DNA from: Marinobacter maroccanus
GTDB taxonomy: Bacteria > Pseudomonadota > Gammaproteobacteria > Pseudomonadales > Oleiphilaceae
Direction of reading: 5' to 3'
Assembly: GCF_002933275.1 (NCBI RefSeq)
Contig: NZ_PSSX01000018.1
Coordinates: forward strand, 16,392-80,391
Length of the DNA stretch: 64,000 bases
Part shown: positions 16,354 to 25,650 of the stretch, piece after piece
How positions within the stretch are numbered: the first letter of the stretch is position 1
Layout: the number at the start of each line of letters is the position of its first letter
Translations under genes and position numbers: made by a program
The notes under the pieces: model-generated
Databases searched by the model: none
The model's input: the letters and a program-made list of their open reading frames with translations, nothing else
What the model was told of the DNA's origin: nothing

Positions 16354-17378
16354 TGAGCACCCGACCCATTCCCGTGCCACCCCAGGGTACCCGTTTGCAC
16401 TGGCATCTGGATCAGCCGTTCCGGCTAAAACACCTGGTGATCGCCGTTCTGATTCTGGCCTTGCTGTTGGTCACCGGTCACCGGACTGAAATGGACCGGA
16501 TGGTCTCCATGACCACCCAGGCCGTTGGCAACCTTGTGGGTCTGAACGACGAATCTCAGGTGGTGCGCGGCCTTAGCAAGGTGGCCGATTCCATGTGGCC
16601 GCCACAAATGGCGACATCCGAAGAAGTGGCCCGCATGAACGATTTCAACGCCGACGAGCTGCCCGTGTTCGCCCGCGTTGAAAGCCGGGAAACCACTACC
16701 CAACGCCTGAATGAAGACACACTGCAACTGGAAAGCGTTACCGAAACAACAGAGGTGCTTTACGACCCTCTGGGCTATGTGAAAACCGTATTTGGCAAGA
16801 TGATAGAGACCCTGGAAATTGCACTCTGGGGCACGCTTCTGGCCGTCAGCCTGTCTATTCCTCTGGCCTGGTTTGCAGCAAGTAACTACTCCCCGAACCG
16901 GGTGACTTACACGCTCGCCCGCGGCTTTATCAGCCTGCTGCGCTCGGTCCCGGAACTCATCGTGGCGTTGTTTCTGGTGCTGGCTTATGGCTTCGGCCCC
17001 ATCGCCGGGGTGCTTGCCCTGGGCATGCACGCCGCCGGTTTTCTGGGCAAGTTCTATGCCGAGGACATCGAAAATGCCGACAAGCAGCCTCAGGAAGCGC
17101 TGGAGGCCATTGGCGCGGGCAAGATCAAGACAGTGCTCTATGCCGTGATGCCACAGGTGCTTCCCCAGTATGTGGCCTACACCGCCTATATTCTGGATCG
17201 CAACCTGCGAATGGCCACCGTGGTGGGCCTGGTAGGGGCCGGTGGTATTGGCCAGGAGCTCAAAGGCCGCTTCGACATGTACGACTACGGCCATGTCATG
17301 ACCATTCTGATTGCCATCTTCCTGTTCGTTTTTCTGCTGGATCAGCTGTCAGCGCGCATACGGTCCCGGATGATCTGA
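16353..17378 (+). CDS. phnE: PhnE, phosphonate ABC transporter permease
   Basis: The 341 aa product has an N-terminal helix (LVIAVLILALLLVTGH) and a periplasmic stretch of about 90 residues. The BPD_transp_1 permease domain follows from about residue 145 with the cytoplasmic EAA loop (QEALEAIGAGKIKTVLYAVMPQV). It is longer than E. coli PhnE (about 260 aa) because of the N-terminal extension, common in marine homologues. The start overlaps the phnC stop. A GTG at 16350 is an alternative. Confidence 0.93.
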   Translation: MSTRPIPVPPQGTRLHWHLDQPFRLKHLVIAVLILALLLVTGHRTEMDRMVSMTTQAVGNLVGLNDESQVVRGLSKVADSMWPPQMATSEEVARMNDFNADELPVFARVESRETTTQRLNEDTLQLESVTETTEVLYDPLGYVKTVFGKMIETLEIALWGTLLAVSLSIPLAWFAASNYSPNRVTYTLARGFISLLRSVPELIVALFLVLAYGFGPIAGVLALGMHAAGFLGKFYAEDIENADKQPQEALEAIGAGKIKTVLYAVMPQVLPQYVAYTAYILDRNLRMATVVGLVGAGGIGQELKGRFDMYDYGHVMTILIAIFLFVFLLDQLSARIRSRMI

Positions 17379-17407
17379 GCATGCGACATTTTTATTTAAA
17401 TACAGAC

Positions 17408-17419
17408 ATGTATAGATAT
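17408..17419 (+). promoter_or_regulatory. Second PhnF-type operator, before phnG
   Basis: ATGTATAGATAT matches the site at 13737 at 10 of 12 positions and lies about 24 bp before phnG. It suggests that the C-P lyase genes phnG onward have an internal PhnF-controlled promoter apart from the transporter genes. Confidence 0.5.
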
Positions 17420-17442
17420 CTGAACAATAAGGAGCACTGCTC

Positions 17443-17934
17443 ATGAACACTCACGAAACCGAGGCTAGCTGGCCACCGCCTCGCAGCCAGTGGCTTAGAT
17501 ACTGGTCTGCGGCTCCCGCTGAAAAAGCCGAAACTCTGGCGGCCGAAATCGCCGGGCACTGCGACGTAAGGGATATCACCCTTCCGCAGAGTGGCCTTGG
17601 CCTGCTCAAACTGCCGGATTCTGCCCTGAACGATCTGTATTTTCTCGGTGAAGTGCCGGTCAGCCATGCCCATGTGGAAGTCATTGCCCCGGATGGAACC
17701 CGTGCCGAAGGCGGTGCCCGTCTTCTGGATGACCGGCGCTCACTGGCCCGGGCACTGGCGGTTCTCGATGCCACTCTGGCCGCCAGACTGCCTCATCACG
17801 AACAGGCGCTCAGATTACTGGAAACCGGCAGGGCAACGCTTCAGGAAACCGAAGCCAGCCGCAACGCCATTCTGACCTCGACCCGGGTGGACTTCTCCCT
17901 GCTGGGCGATGGAAGTGAGGACGATGATGAATAA
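17443..17934 (+). CDS. phnG: PhnG, C-P lyase complex subunit
   Basis: The 163 aa product contains RSQWLRYWSAAPAEKAETLA and LPQSGLGLLKL, typical of PhnG, and FLGEVPVSHAHVEV. PhnG forms the C-P lyase core complex with PhnH, PhnI and PhnJ and takes part in joining the phosphonate to ATP-derived ribose. AAGGAG lies 8 nt upstream. The stop overlaps the phnH start. Confidence 0.93.
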   Translation: MNTHETEASWPPPRSQWLRYWSAAPAEKAETLAAEIAGHCDVRDITLPQSGLGLLKLPDSALNDLYFLGEVPVSHAHVEVIAPDGTRAEGGARLLDDRRSLARALAVLDATLAARLPHHEQALRLLETGRATLQETEASRNAILTSTRVDFSLLGDGSEDDDE

Positions 17935-18505
17935 TCCAAACACAGCCCTACAACCTGACAGCGTCTGGAGCCCGCTTTTCCAGCAACGGGCTTTCCGGGC
18001 GCTGATGACCGCTTTTTCCTTTCCAGGGCGACGCCAGCCACTGCCGCCCTGCGTTGATGCCAAAGGGCCCGCCTGTATTGCCGCCGTGCTGTGTGACAAC
18101 GAGGTGACCCTGGCAGACCCGGACCACCTGATTCAACCGGATGATATACGGCGGCTTGGAATCGGCGAGGCGAGCGTCGAAAACGCCGGGTTTATTATTG
18201 CTGATGGCAGCCGCGCTCCCAGCTTTGAGCCGGCCCTGGGCAGCCTGGCTGAACCCGAGCAAGGCGCAACATTGATTATTCGCGTTGCCAGCCTGGACGG
18301 CACCACGGCGTTTCCGCTTACGCTGCGAGGGCCGGGCATCGAAGGCACACAGTCGCTTGGGCTTCGTGGCCTGCACGACGGCTGGCTGGCTGAGAGAGCC
18401 CGCTGGAACCGGAATTTTCCCATGGGCGTCGACCTGATTCTGGTGGACGACACGCAAGTAGTCGCCTTGCCGCGCACTACCCAAATCAGCGGAGGAGGCA
18501 ACTGA
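17927..18505 (+). CDS. phnH: PhnH, C-P lyase complex subunit
   Basis: The 192 aa product (MNNPNTALQPDSVWSPLFQQ) has the PhnH signatures FRALMTAFSFPGRRQPLP and TLRGPGIEGTQSL. PhnH is a vestigial PLP-fold subunit that binds PhnG, I and J. I chose ATG 17927, 6 nt after GAGG; ATG 17924 is possible. It overlaps phnG and abuts phnI. Confidence 0.93.
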   Translation: MNNPNTALQPDSVWSPLFQQRAFRALMTAFSFPGRRQPLPPCVDAKGPACIAAVLCDNEVTLADPDHLIQPDDIRRLGIGEASVENAGFIIADGSRAPSFEPALGSLAEPEQGATLIIRVASLDGTTAFPLTLRGPGIEGTQSLGLRGLHDGWLAERARWNRNFPMGVDLILVDDTQVVALPRTTQISGGGN

Positions 18506-19644
18506 TGGGTTACGTTGCAATCAAAGGTGGCGGAAAAGCCATCGAAGGAGCTGCCGAGGCCCTCGAAGCGCTCAGAGCCGGTGGGTCAGGTTCCGATCCG
18601 CTGTCCCTCAACGCCATTGAGCACCAACTGCGGCTGCTAACCTCTCGGATTATGTCCGAGGGTGGGCTCTATCATCCCCAGCTCGCGGCCCTGGCCATCA
18701 AACAGATGCAAGGGGACACCCTGGAAGCCGGTTTTGCGTTACGGGCCTACCGTTCCACCAAACCCAGGCTGCTGGAAACCCCGCCCCAGGACACCGGAAA
18801 CATGCGGTTGATCCGTCGGATTTCCAGTGCGTTCAAGGACATCCCCGGTGGCCAGATGCTCGGGCCAACCCACGATTACGCCCTGCGCCTGATGCGGTTT
18901 GAACTGGCCGAGGAATCCCCGGAGCCATTCCGGAGGATGGCATCAACGTTTCTGAAAAACGCGCCGGAGGAAGCGCTTCCGGACAGCTTCCCGAAAGTGC
19001 TGGACTCCCTGCGCTCCGAGGGCCTGCTGCCACCGAAGGCCACGAACAGAAACCCCGCGTTCGACATCACCCGGGACCCGCTGATCTTCCCGGTCAGCCG
19101 CTCTGCAGCATTGGCCACCATGGCCCGGGCAGAAACCGGCTCCATGCTGGCCATTGCCTACTCCAACATGCGCGGTTACGGCGATATCCACCCCACCGTG
19201 GCCGAGCTGCGGGTCGGTTACCTGCCGGTGATGCTACCCCATCCGGTGACCGGCGAGCTGACCGAGGCTGGCGAAGTGCTGATGACCGAGTGCGAAGTCA
19301 TTGCTATGTACGAGCCGGATGAATCCGAATCCGCCAAGGGCGCGGCGCCCGAGTTCACCCTGGGCTACGGCGCCTGCTTCGGCCACAACGAAACCAAGGC
19401 CATCAGCATGGCGATTCTGGACCGCGCACTGCAGAAAGGCATGCGAGACGGCCCGGAAAACCCCTCAGAAGACCCGGAGTTCGTGCTGATGCACATCGAC
19501 GGCGTGGACTCTATGGGCTTTGCCAACCACTACAAAATGCCTCACTACGTCACCTTCCAGTCCGATATGGACCGGTTGCGCTCTACCCGGGAAAAGTACG
19601 GTGAACGCGGCGAAACACCGCAGGAGGAAAGCCATGAATCCTAA
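18505..19644 (+). CDS. phnI: PhnI, C-P lyase complex nucleosidase subunit
   Basis: The 379 aa product starts MGYVAIKGGGKAIEGAAEAL, the invariant PhnI opening, with LASTFLKNAPEEALPDSF-like and VLMHIDGVDSMGFANHYKMP blocks. PhnI cleaves the purine from ATP while the phosphonate is attached to C1 of ribose. GGAGG lies upstream. The gene overlaps phnJ by 11 bp. Confidence 0.95.
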   Translation: MGYVAIKGGGKAIEGAAEALEALRAGGSGSDPLSLNAIEHQLRLLTSRIMSEGGLYHPQLAALAIKQMQGDTLEAGFALRAYRSTKPRLLETPPQDTGNMRLIRRISSAFKDIPGGQMLGPTHDYALRLMRFELAEESPEPFRRMASTFLKNAPEEALPDSFPKVLDSLRSEGLLPPKATNRNPAFDITRDPLIFPVSRSAALATMARAETGSMLAIAYSNMRGYGDIHPTVAELRVGYLPVMLPHPVTGELTEAGEVLMTECEVIAMYEPDESESAKGAAPEFTLGYGACFGHNETKAISMAILDRALQKGMRDGPENPSEDPEFVLMHIDGVDSMGFANHYKMPHYVTFQSDMDRLRSTREKYGERGETPQEESHES

Positions 19645-20533
19645 TTACCAACTGACCGACAGCCAGGACAGTTACGGCTTTGGTTTTCTGGACGAATTCG
19701 CCAAGCGGGAAATTCGCCGGGTCATTCTCAAGGCCATCAGCATTCCAGGATATCAGACGCCCTATGCCTCGCGGGAAATGCCCATGGGCCGGGGCTTTGG
19801 TACCGGCGGCCTGCAGTTGACCCTGTCCATGATCGGCCCTGAGGACACGCTGAAGGTGATCGACCAGGGCTCGGATGACTCCGTCAACGCCGTGAATCTG
19901 CGCAAATTTGCGGAGCTGACCTGCCCGGATGTGTCCACCACCGAGAGCACCACCGAAGCGACTCTGATCCAGACTCGCCATCGGGTACCGGAGATTGCCT
20001 TGCGGGAAGATCAGGTTCTGAACCTCCAGGTGCCTTATCCCGACCCCCTTGTAATAGTGGAACCGTCCGAGGCCAAGCGGAAGATCATGCACGGCGAGGG
20101 GGATTATGCCCGTCTGCTGACCAAACTGTACGAGGACCTGGTGAAGTTCGATGAGATCACCATTTCCCACCGCTATCCCACGCGGATCAATGGTCATTAC
20201 GTCATCGATCCGAGCCCGATCCCGCGTTATGACGTACCCAAGCTCCATCAGTCCCAAGCACTGCTGCTGTTTGGCGCCGGTCGTGAGAAAAAAATCTATG
20301 CGGTACCGCCTTACACCAACGCCGAACCGCTGGTGTTTGACGACGTGCCCTTCCGTACCGAGAACTTCTATAACGCCGACGGTAAGCGCAGGGCCTGCAA
20401 CCGCTGCGGCAGCACTAACAGTTTCCTGGACGAGCTGAACCTGGAAGACGGCAGCAAGGCCTGGCAGTGCTCAGACACCGACTTCTGCAACCGCCAGTTA
20501 GCCAGAACAGACGCCGGGGAGGTTACCCAATGA
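19634..20533 (+). CDS. phnJ: PhnJ, radical-SAM C-P lyase
   Basis: The 299 aa product from ATG 19634 (AGGAGG 6 nt upstream) is the enzyme that breaks the carbon-phosphorus bond. The Cys set that binds the 4Fe-4S cluster is at residues 255, 258, 279 and 285 (CNRC ... QCSDTDFC), matching the family's unusual spacing. The N-terminal GRGFGTGGLQLT region carries the Gly-rich segment with the glycyl radical. All key residues appear intact, so the enzyme should be active. Confidence 0.95.
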   Translation: MNPNYQLTDSQDSYGFGFLDEFAKREIRRVILKAISIPGYQTPYASREMPMGRGFGTGGLQLTLSMIGPEDTLKVIDQGSDDSVNAVNLRKFAELTCPDVSTTESTTEATLIQTRHRVPEIALREDQVLNLQVPYPDPLVIVEPSEAKRKIMHGEGDYARLLTKLYEDLVKFDEITISHRYPTRINGHYVIDPSPIPRYDVPKLHQSQALLLFGAGREKKIYAVPPYTNAEPLVFDDVPFRTENFYNADGKRRACNRCGSTNSFLDELNLEDGSKAWQCSDTDFCNRQLARTDAGEVTQ

Positions 20534-21360
20534 AACCGATTCTTGAAGTAAAGGGCCTGACCCGCATCCACGGCACCGAGTGTCCATCCTGCCTGGATAT
20601 GACCGGCCCGGAGCACGACACCAACGTGTGCCCCGCCTGCGGCTCTGTGGTTGCAGCGGCCAATGTCAGCTTCAGCCTCCAGCCGGGGGAGATTCTCGGT
20701 ATCATGGGAGAATCCGGGAGCGGCAAGTCCACGGTGGTGAAAACCCTGTATTTCGATCAGGCGCCCAGCCGGGGCAGCGCCATCTTCCGGGACGGCGACC
20801 AGAACCACGAGCTGTTCAACCTTAACGGCGCGGAACAGCGCTGGTTGCGCAATCACCGCTTCGGCATGGTGTACCAGAATCCCAATCTTGGCCTGAATTT
20901 CGGCATCTCCGCAGGTGGCAACATTGCCGAGCGGTTGCTGATGAACGACCTCAACCACTACGGCGACATCCGCCGCCGGGCCGGCGAACTGCTTACCCGC
21001 ACTGATGTGATGGTCAGCCGTATGGACGAGTCGCCCAAGCAGTTCTCCGGTGGCATGCAACAGCGCGTTCAGATCGCCAAGGCCCTGGCAACACGACCAC
21101 CTCTGCTATACCTCGATGAAGTGACCACCGGGCTGGACCTGTCGGTACAGGCGCGCATTCTCGACCTGATTCTGGAAATCCAGCACGAGCTGGGCACCGC
21201 CATGATTGTGGTCACCCACGACCTGGGCGTTATCCGCCTGCTGGCCAGTCGCACCCTGGTGATGAAATACGGTCGGGTGATCGAATCCGGGCTGACCGAT
21301 CAGATTCTGGAAGATCCGCAGCAGGCCTACACCCAGCAACTGGTGGCATCCACCCTGTGA
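20530..21360 (+). CDS. phnK: PhnK, C-P lyase ABC-type ATPase
   Basis: The 276 aa product has Walker A GESGSGKST, signature FSGGMQQRVQIAKAL and Walker B LLYLDEVTTGLDLS. Between the first strand and Walker A is an extra Cys-rich loop (CPSCLDMTGP ... CPACGSVV) with two CxxC pairs. E. coli PhnK lacks this loop as I recall; it could bind zinc. PhnK docks on the PhnGHIJ core. The start overlaps the phnJ stop by 4 bp. Confidence 0.93.
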   Translation: MKPILEVKGLTRIHGTECPSCLDMTGPEHDTNVCPACGSVVAAANVSFSLQPGEILGIMGESGSGKSTVVKTLYFDQAPSRGSAIFRDGDQNHELFNLNGAEQRWLRNHRFGMVYQNPNLGLNFGISAGGNIAERLLMNDLNHYGDIRRRAGELLTRTDVMVSRMDESPKQFSGGMQQRVQIAKALATRPPLLYLDEVTTGLDLSVQARILDLILEIQHELGTAMIVVTHDLGVIRLLASRTLVMKYGRVIESGLTDQILEDPQQAYTQQLVASTL

Positions 21361-21371
21361 GGCAAAAACCC

Positions 21372-22118
21372 ATGACAAACATCTCTGAAACACCCATTCT
21401 CGACGTTCAGGGCCTGGCCAAACAGTTTCGCCTGCACGCACAGGACGAACTCGTTCCGTCTTGTTCGGACGTCAACATGCGTGCGTTTCCCGGCCAGCTG
21501 GCCGCCCTGACCGGGCCCACCGGTGCGGGTAAATCGTCGGTACTGAAGTGCATCTACCGCACCTATCTGCCCAGCGAGGGCAGCATCCATTTTCGTCGGG
21601 CCGATGGCGAGGTCGTCGACCTGGCGCGGATCAGCGAACAGGACATGTTGCATTTGCGCCTGAGCGAACTGGGCTTTGTGACCCAGTTTCTGCACTGCGT
21701 ACCGCGACGCCCGGCGGACGAAGTCGTGGCAGAACCACTGATCCTGCGGGGTATGGCCCTTGCAGATGCCCTGGCACAGGCCCGTGAGCTACTCAGGCGC
21801 CTGAACGTGCCGGAGCGCCTGTGGCGTTTGCCACCGGCTACCTTCTCCGGCGGCGAGAAGCAACGGGTCAACCTGGCACGGGGCCTCATTGCCAAACCCC
21901 GCCTACTCCTGCTGGATGAGCCGACTGCCAGCCTGGACAAAAACACTACGGGGCAAGTCATCGAACTGCTGCGGGAATTCAAGCAGGCCGGAGTGGCCAT
22001 GGTCGCCATTTTCCACGACCCGGAACTGGTTACCGCCCTGGCCGATGCCGAATACCGGCTGGCACCGCCCCAAAGCCTGAGCCATTCAACCCCTGCCCCG
22101 GAGGCCTTACAGTCATGA
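21372..22118 (+). CDS. phnL: PhnL, C-P lyase ABC-type ATPase
   Basis: The 248 aa product has Walker A GPTGAGKSS, signature FSGGEKQRVNLARGL and Walker B LLLLDEPTASLD. PhnL binds the C-P lyase core with PhnK and helps substrate attachment. GAGGC lies about 9 nt upstream of ATG 21372. The stop overlaps phnM by 4 bp. Confidence 0.93.
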   Translation: MTNISETPILDVQGLAKQFRLHAQDELVPSCSDVNMRAFPGQLAALTGPTGAGKSSVLKCIYRTYLPSEGSIHFRRADGEVVDLARISEQDMLHLRLSELGFVTQFLHCVPRRPADEVVAEPLILRGMALADALAQARELLRRLNVPERLWRLPPATFSGGEKQRVNLARGLIAKPRLLLLDEPTASLDKNTTGQVIELLREFKQAGVAMVAIFHDPELVTALADAEYRLAPPQSLSHSTPAPEALQS

Positions 22119-23263
22119 GACGCCAATTACTGACCAACGCCCGACTTGTTCTGGAAGACACCGTTGAAGAGCGGGCCGACCTGTTGATCGAAAACGGCAC
22201 CATTGCCGCCATCGGACCGACGGACACGCATGGAGCAGAACACATTGACCTAGAGGGCTGCCTGTTGGCACCGGGCCTGATCGACCTGCACTGCGATGCG
22301 CTGGAAAAAGAAGCCGAGCCCCGGCCCAACGTGCATTTTCCATTCGAGCTGGCCGCAGCCCTGGCGGACAAACGAAACGCCGTGGCAGGCATCACCACCG
22401 TTTACCACGCGCTGTCTTTTGCCAACCACGAACTTGGCGTTCGGAACAACGCGGTGGCCGCCGACCTGGCCCGGGCCATGGCCCGACACCGGCCCAACGG
22501 CATGGTGGATAACCGGGTGCATGCCCGTTACGAAGTGACCGATGAAAGCGCCCCGGATATCCTGAATGCCCTGTTGGCAGAGGGTTCCCTGCAGATGCTG
22601 TCCTTTATGGACCACAGCCCTGGCCAGGGCCAGTTCCGCGATGTGGAAGCCTATCGGGCTTATCTGGCCAAAACCTACAAGACATCCGCCGATGACGTGG
22701 ATGCCATTCTGGACCAGAAACGCGCCGCCGCTCGGGGTGCCATGGCCCGCATGGAAAAGCTTGCCGGCGAGGCCCGGCATCACCAGGTCCCGTTAGCCAG
22801 CCACGATGACGACAGCGCTGAAAAAGTCGCTGTGCTGAAAGGCCTAGGCGCCCGCATATCGGAATTCCCGGTTAACCTTGAAACAGCAGTCGCGGCCCGG
22901 GATAACGGCCTTTCCACCCTGTTTGGTGCGCCCAACATCCTGCGCAACGCGTCCCAGTCCGGCAATATGAAGGCGCTGGACGCGGTTAAAGAAGGAGTGG
23001 CCGACTGTCTGTGCAGCGATTATTCACCGGCGGCGCTGTTACCGTCCGTCCTGCGGCTTGTAGAGAACGGCCACCTCTCGCTGCCGCAAGCTTTTGCTCT
23101 GGTTACTCGCAACCCGGCCAGAGCCACAGGTCTTGAAGATCGGGGCACCATTGCTCAAGGCAAGCGGGCGGACCTGATTGCCATCACAGGCAGCGGATTG
23201 CTCGCGCAGGCACGCCAGGTCTGGTCCGGTGGCCGGGAGGTGCTCAGATGGCAGGCACACTGA
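22115..23263 (+). CDS. phnM: PhnM, triphosphate pyrophosphohydrolase (amidohydrolase fold)
   Basis: The 382 aa product carries the HxD metal motif in IDLHCDALEKEAEPRPNVHFP, MDHSPGQGQF, LASHDDDS, and the late Asp in CSDYSPAALLPSV. PhnM removes pyrophosphate from the 5-triphosphate phosphonate intermediate. It overlaps phnL and phnN. Confidence 0.94.
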   Translation: MRRQLLTNARLVLEDTVEERADLLIENGTIAAIGPTDTHGAEHIDLEGCLLAPGLIDLHCDALEKEAEPRPNVHFPFELAAALADKRNAVAGITTVYHALSFANHELGVRNNAVAADLARAMARHRPNGMVDNRVHARYEVTDESAPDILNALLAEGSLQMLSFMDHSPGQGQFRDVEAYRAYLAKTYKTSADDVDAILDQKRAAARGAMARMEKLAGEARHHQVPLASHDDDSAEKVAVLKGLGARISEFPVNLETAVAARDNGLSTLFGAPNILRNASQSGNMKALDAVKEGVADCLCSDYSPAALLPSVLRLVENGHLSLPQAFALVTRNPARATGLEDRGTIAQGKRADLIAITGSGLLAQARQVWSGGREVLRWQAH

Positions 23264-23817
23264 TCTACCTCGTGGGCCCCTCGGGCAGTGGCAAGGACAC
23301 CTTGATCAGCCTGGCCCGGCAACAGCTGGGTCAGGAGCCCGATGTCTGTTTTGCCCACCGCTACATTACCCGGCCGGCTTCAGCCGGTGGTGAAAATCAT
23401 GTTGCCCTGACGGAAGAGGAATTCCTGGCGCGCCAGCGTGCCGGACTCTTCGCCATGAGCTGGGCAAGCCACGGTTGTCATTACGGTATTGGTATCGAGA
23501 TCAATCAATGGCTGGCCAAGGGCCTGACCGTTGTGATGAACGGCTCAAGGGGGTATCTGAAGACCGCGTTACAGAATTACCCCGAACTGTGTCCGGTACT
23601 GATTGAGGTGGCCCCGGAGGTGCTCAAGGAACGGCTGGCCCGACGCGGCCGGGAAACACTGCAAGACATTGAACTGCGGCTGAACCGCAACAGCCAGTTC
23701 GACCTGGATGCAGAGACAGGCTACCTGCGGGTGGACAACACCCACTCGCCAGACGCCGCTAGCCAACGATTACTGACCATCATCAACCAGCACAGGAGAC
23801 AGGGCGCGTGCGCGTAA
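23248..23817 (+). CDS. phnN: PhnN, ribose 1,5-bisphosphokinase
   Basis: The 189 aa product has Walker A VGPSGSGKDT at about residues 9-18 and a guanylate-kinase-like YITRPASAGGENHVALTEEEF segment. PhnN phosphorylates ribose 1,5-bisphosphate to PRPP, the final salvage step of the C-P lyase route. It overlaps phnM and phnP. Confidence 0.93.
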   Translation: MAGTLIYLVGPSGSGKDTLISLARQQLGQEPDVCFAHRYITRPASAGGENHVALTEEEFLARQRAGLFAMSWASHGCHYGIGIEINQWLAKGLTVVMNGSRGYLKTALQNYPELCPVLIEVAPEVLKERLARRGRETLQDIELRLNRNSQFDLDAETGYLRVDNTHSPDAASQRLLTIINQHRRQGACA

Positions 23818-24593
23818 CCTTTCTTGGCACCGGGGGCGCCGGCGGTGTTCCCCGGTTTGGCTGCACTTGCCTCGCCTGCCAGCGGGCAAAAGGTAACCAT
23901 AGGCATGTCCGGAGGCCCTGCTCGGCACTGATTGAAGACGGCAACCACAAGATACTGCTGGATGCCGGGCTGATGGACCTGCACGATCGCTTCGAACCGG
24001 GTGAGCTGAGCGCCATTGTGCTCACCCACTACCATCCCGATCACGTTCAGGGGTTGCTGCACCTGCGCTGGGGTAAAGGCGAGTCGATACCGGTTTACGG
24101 GCCACCCGATCCAGGTGGCTTCACCGATCTGTTCAAGCACCCCGGCATTCTGGACATCTTCGATCTGAGTGCGTTCGGGGCGTTAGAACTGGGAGATTTC
24201 ATTCTAACGCCGCTGCCGTTGAATCATTCGAAACTCACCTTCGGTTACGCCATCGCCCATCGCAACGGCGCTCGGTTTGCGTACCTGACCGACACGCTTG
24301 GACTACCACAGGTAACGGACGATTTTCTCAGCCGCTGGCGTCCCAGCCACATAGCCGTGGATTGCAGTCATCCACCGGCTGATGTCTCGGGCAAAACACC
24401 GCAGAACCACAACGATGTCACCGCAGCCCTGGCAATGATTGAACGCAGTGGCGCGGAACAGGGCTGGCTGACCCATCTGGGCCACGAAACTGACTGCTGG
24501 CTGATGGCAAATGCCAGCGCTCTGCCGAAAAATGTGACGCCGGCAGCGGACGGGCTGAGCTTCGACATCACAACCAGCCATTCCCCGACATGA
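23808..24593 (+). CDS. phnP: PhnP, cyclic ribose phosphodiesterase (metallo-beta-lactamase fold)
   Basis: The 261 aa product starts with GTG (overlapping phnN). It has the opening FLGTGGAGGVPRFGCTCLAC with the PhnP-type Cys residues and the metal motif HYHPDHVQG. PhnP opens 5-phosphoribosyl 1,2-cyclic phosphate formed by PhnJ. Later motifs (AYLTDTLGLPQ; HNDVTAAL; THLGHETD) fit the family. Last of the standard pathway genes. Confidence 0.93.
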   Translation: MRVTFLGTGGAGGVPRFGCTCLACQRAKGNHRHVRRPCSALIEDGNHKILLDAGLMDLHDRFEPGELSAIVLTHYHPDHVQGLLHLRWGKGESIPVYGPPDPGGFTDLFKHPGILDIFDLSAFGALELGDFILTPLPLNHSKLTFGYAIAHRNGARFAYLTDTLGLPQVTDDFLSRWRPSHIAVDCSHPPADVSGKTPQNHNDVTAALAMIERSGAEQGWLTHLGHETDCWLMANASALPKNVTPAADGLSFDITTSHSPT

Positions 24594-25438
24594 TCAGCGC
24601 CACGGCCGCCCTGGCTGCATCGGTATTGATGCACGTGCTCTGGAACCTGATCGCCCGGCACCAGCCCGGCGCGGCCTGGCCGCTGTGGTGGGCTTTATTG
24701 GCGCATCTTGTACTACTGGCTCCCTGGGGGGCTTACGCACTTTGGCAAGCCGATGCTTGGTCATCCTCATTTCTGGGTTTAATGGCTGTTTCTGCCACCG
24801 CGAATGCTCTGTATTTTTTCAGTTTATGGAAATCCTACAAACACGCTCCCGTGGCCATGGTGTACCCGCTGGTGCGCAGCTCACCGGTTCTGATTGCGTT
24901 GTGGTGGTTGATGCTGACCGGCGAGTCGCCCAGCCCAGTGGGCTTGCTGGGCATTATGATCAGTGTTGCCGGGCTTATGATCCTGGCAGGCAGTCAATCG
25001 GAGGTCGGAGAGAGCGCCGCTATTCCCTGGGCGCTCCTGGCGATGGCATGCACCAGCGTGTATTCCATTTCCGACAAACTGGCGACCGGCCAATTGCCCG
25101 GGTTCGCTGCGATCATCGGGTTTGTATCGGTGGGATACAGTGCTGCCTTCCTGGTGCTGACTCTGGCATTGCGACGGCAGACGGGTCGTTGGACGCCGCC
25201 ACAAAGACTGCCGGTTCCGATCATCGTGATTGGTGGGCTGTGCATCGGACTGGCCTATGCATTGGTTATCCATGCTATGCGGTTCTTACCTTCCGCGGAA
25301 GTCGTTGCCTATTCGAATACGGGAATTGTGCTCGCAACGCTCGCTTCCATTTACTGGTTTGGTGAAAAATCGAACACGGGCAGGCGCCTTATAGGCTCTG
25401 CAGTTATTTGCACCGGCCTTCTATTACTAGCGCTCTAA
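24590..25438 (+). CDS. EamA/DMT-family transporter coupled to the phn operon
   Basis: The 282 aa product shows about 10 hydrophobic segments in two repeats (ATAALAASVLMHVLWNLI; LGIMISVAGLMILAG; FGEKSNTGRRLIGSAVICTG), the EamA layout. The start overlaps the phnP stop (ATGA), so it is translationally coupled to the C-P lyase genes. It is not a standard phn gene. It could export a toxic by-product or move a phosphonate-related metabolite; the substrate is unknown. Confidence 0.85.
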   Translation: MISATAALAASVLMHVLWNLIARHQPGAAWPLWWALLAHLVLLAPWGAYALWQADAWSSSFLGLMAVSATANALYFFSLWKSYKHAPVAMVYPLVRSSPVLIALWWLMLTGESPSPVGLLGIMISVAGLMILAGSQSEVGESAAIPWALLAMACTSVYSISDKLATGQLPGFAAIIGFVSVGYSAAFLVLTLALRRQTGRWTPPQRLPVPIIVIGGLCIGLAYALVIHAMRFLPSAEVVAYSNTGIVLATLASIYWFGEKSNTGRRLIGSAVICTGLLLLAL

Positions 25439-25650
25439 GACCGAAAACAATCTGTGACCATCCCCTATGTGTAATTTGCTGTGAGTACCTGATATCGGCA
25501 GCTTGAGGATGAAATGAGGAATCAATAGCTCAACCGAGCACGAACACCTCTGCCATGGCAATCATTCAGCGTCGGAAATTTGCTTTGCCAATCATACTGG
25601 ATGAAAGAACTTTGATTGGCCTGGAGTCTGTGAAGAAAAGCCCCGACTCG

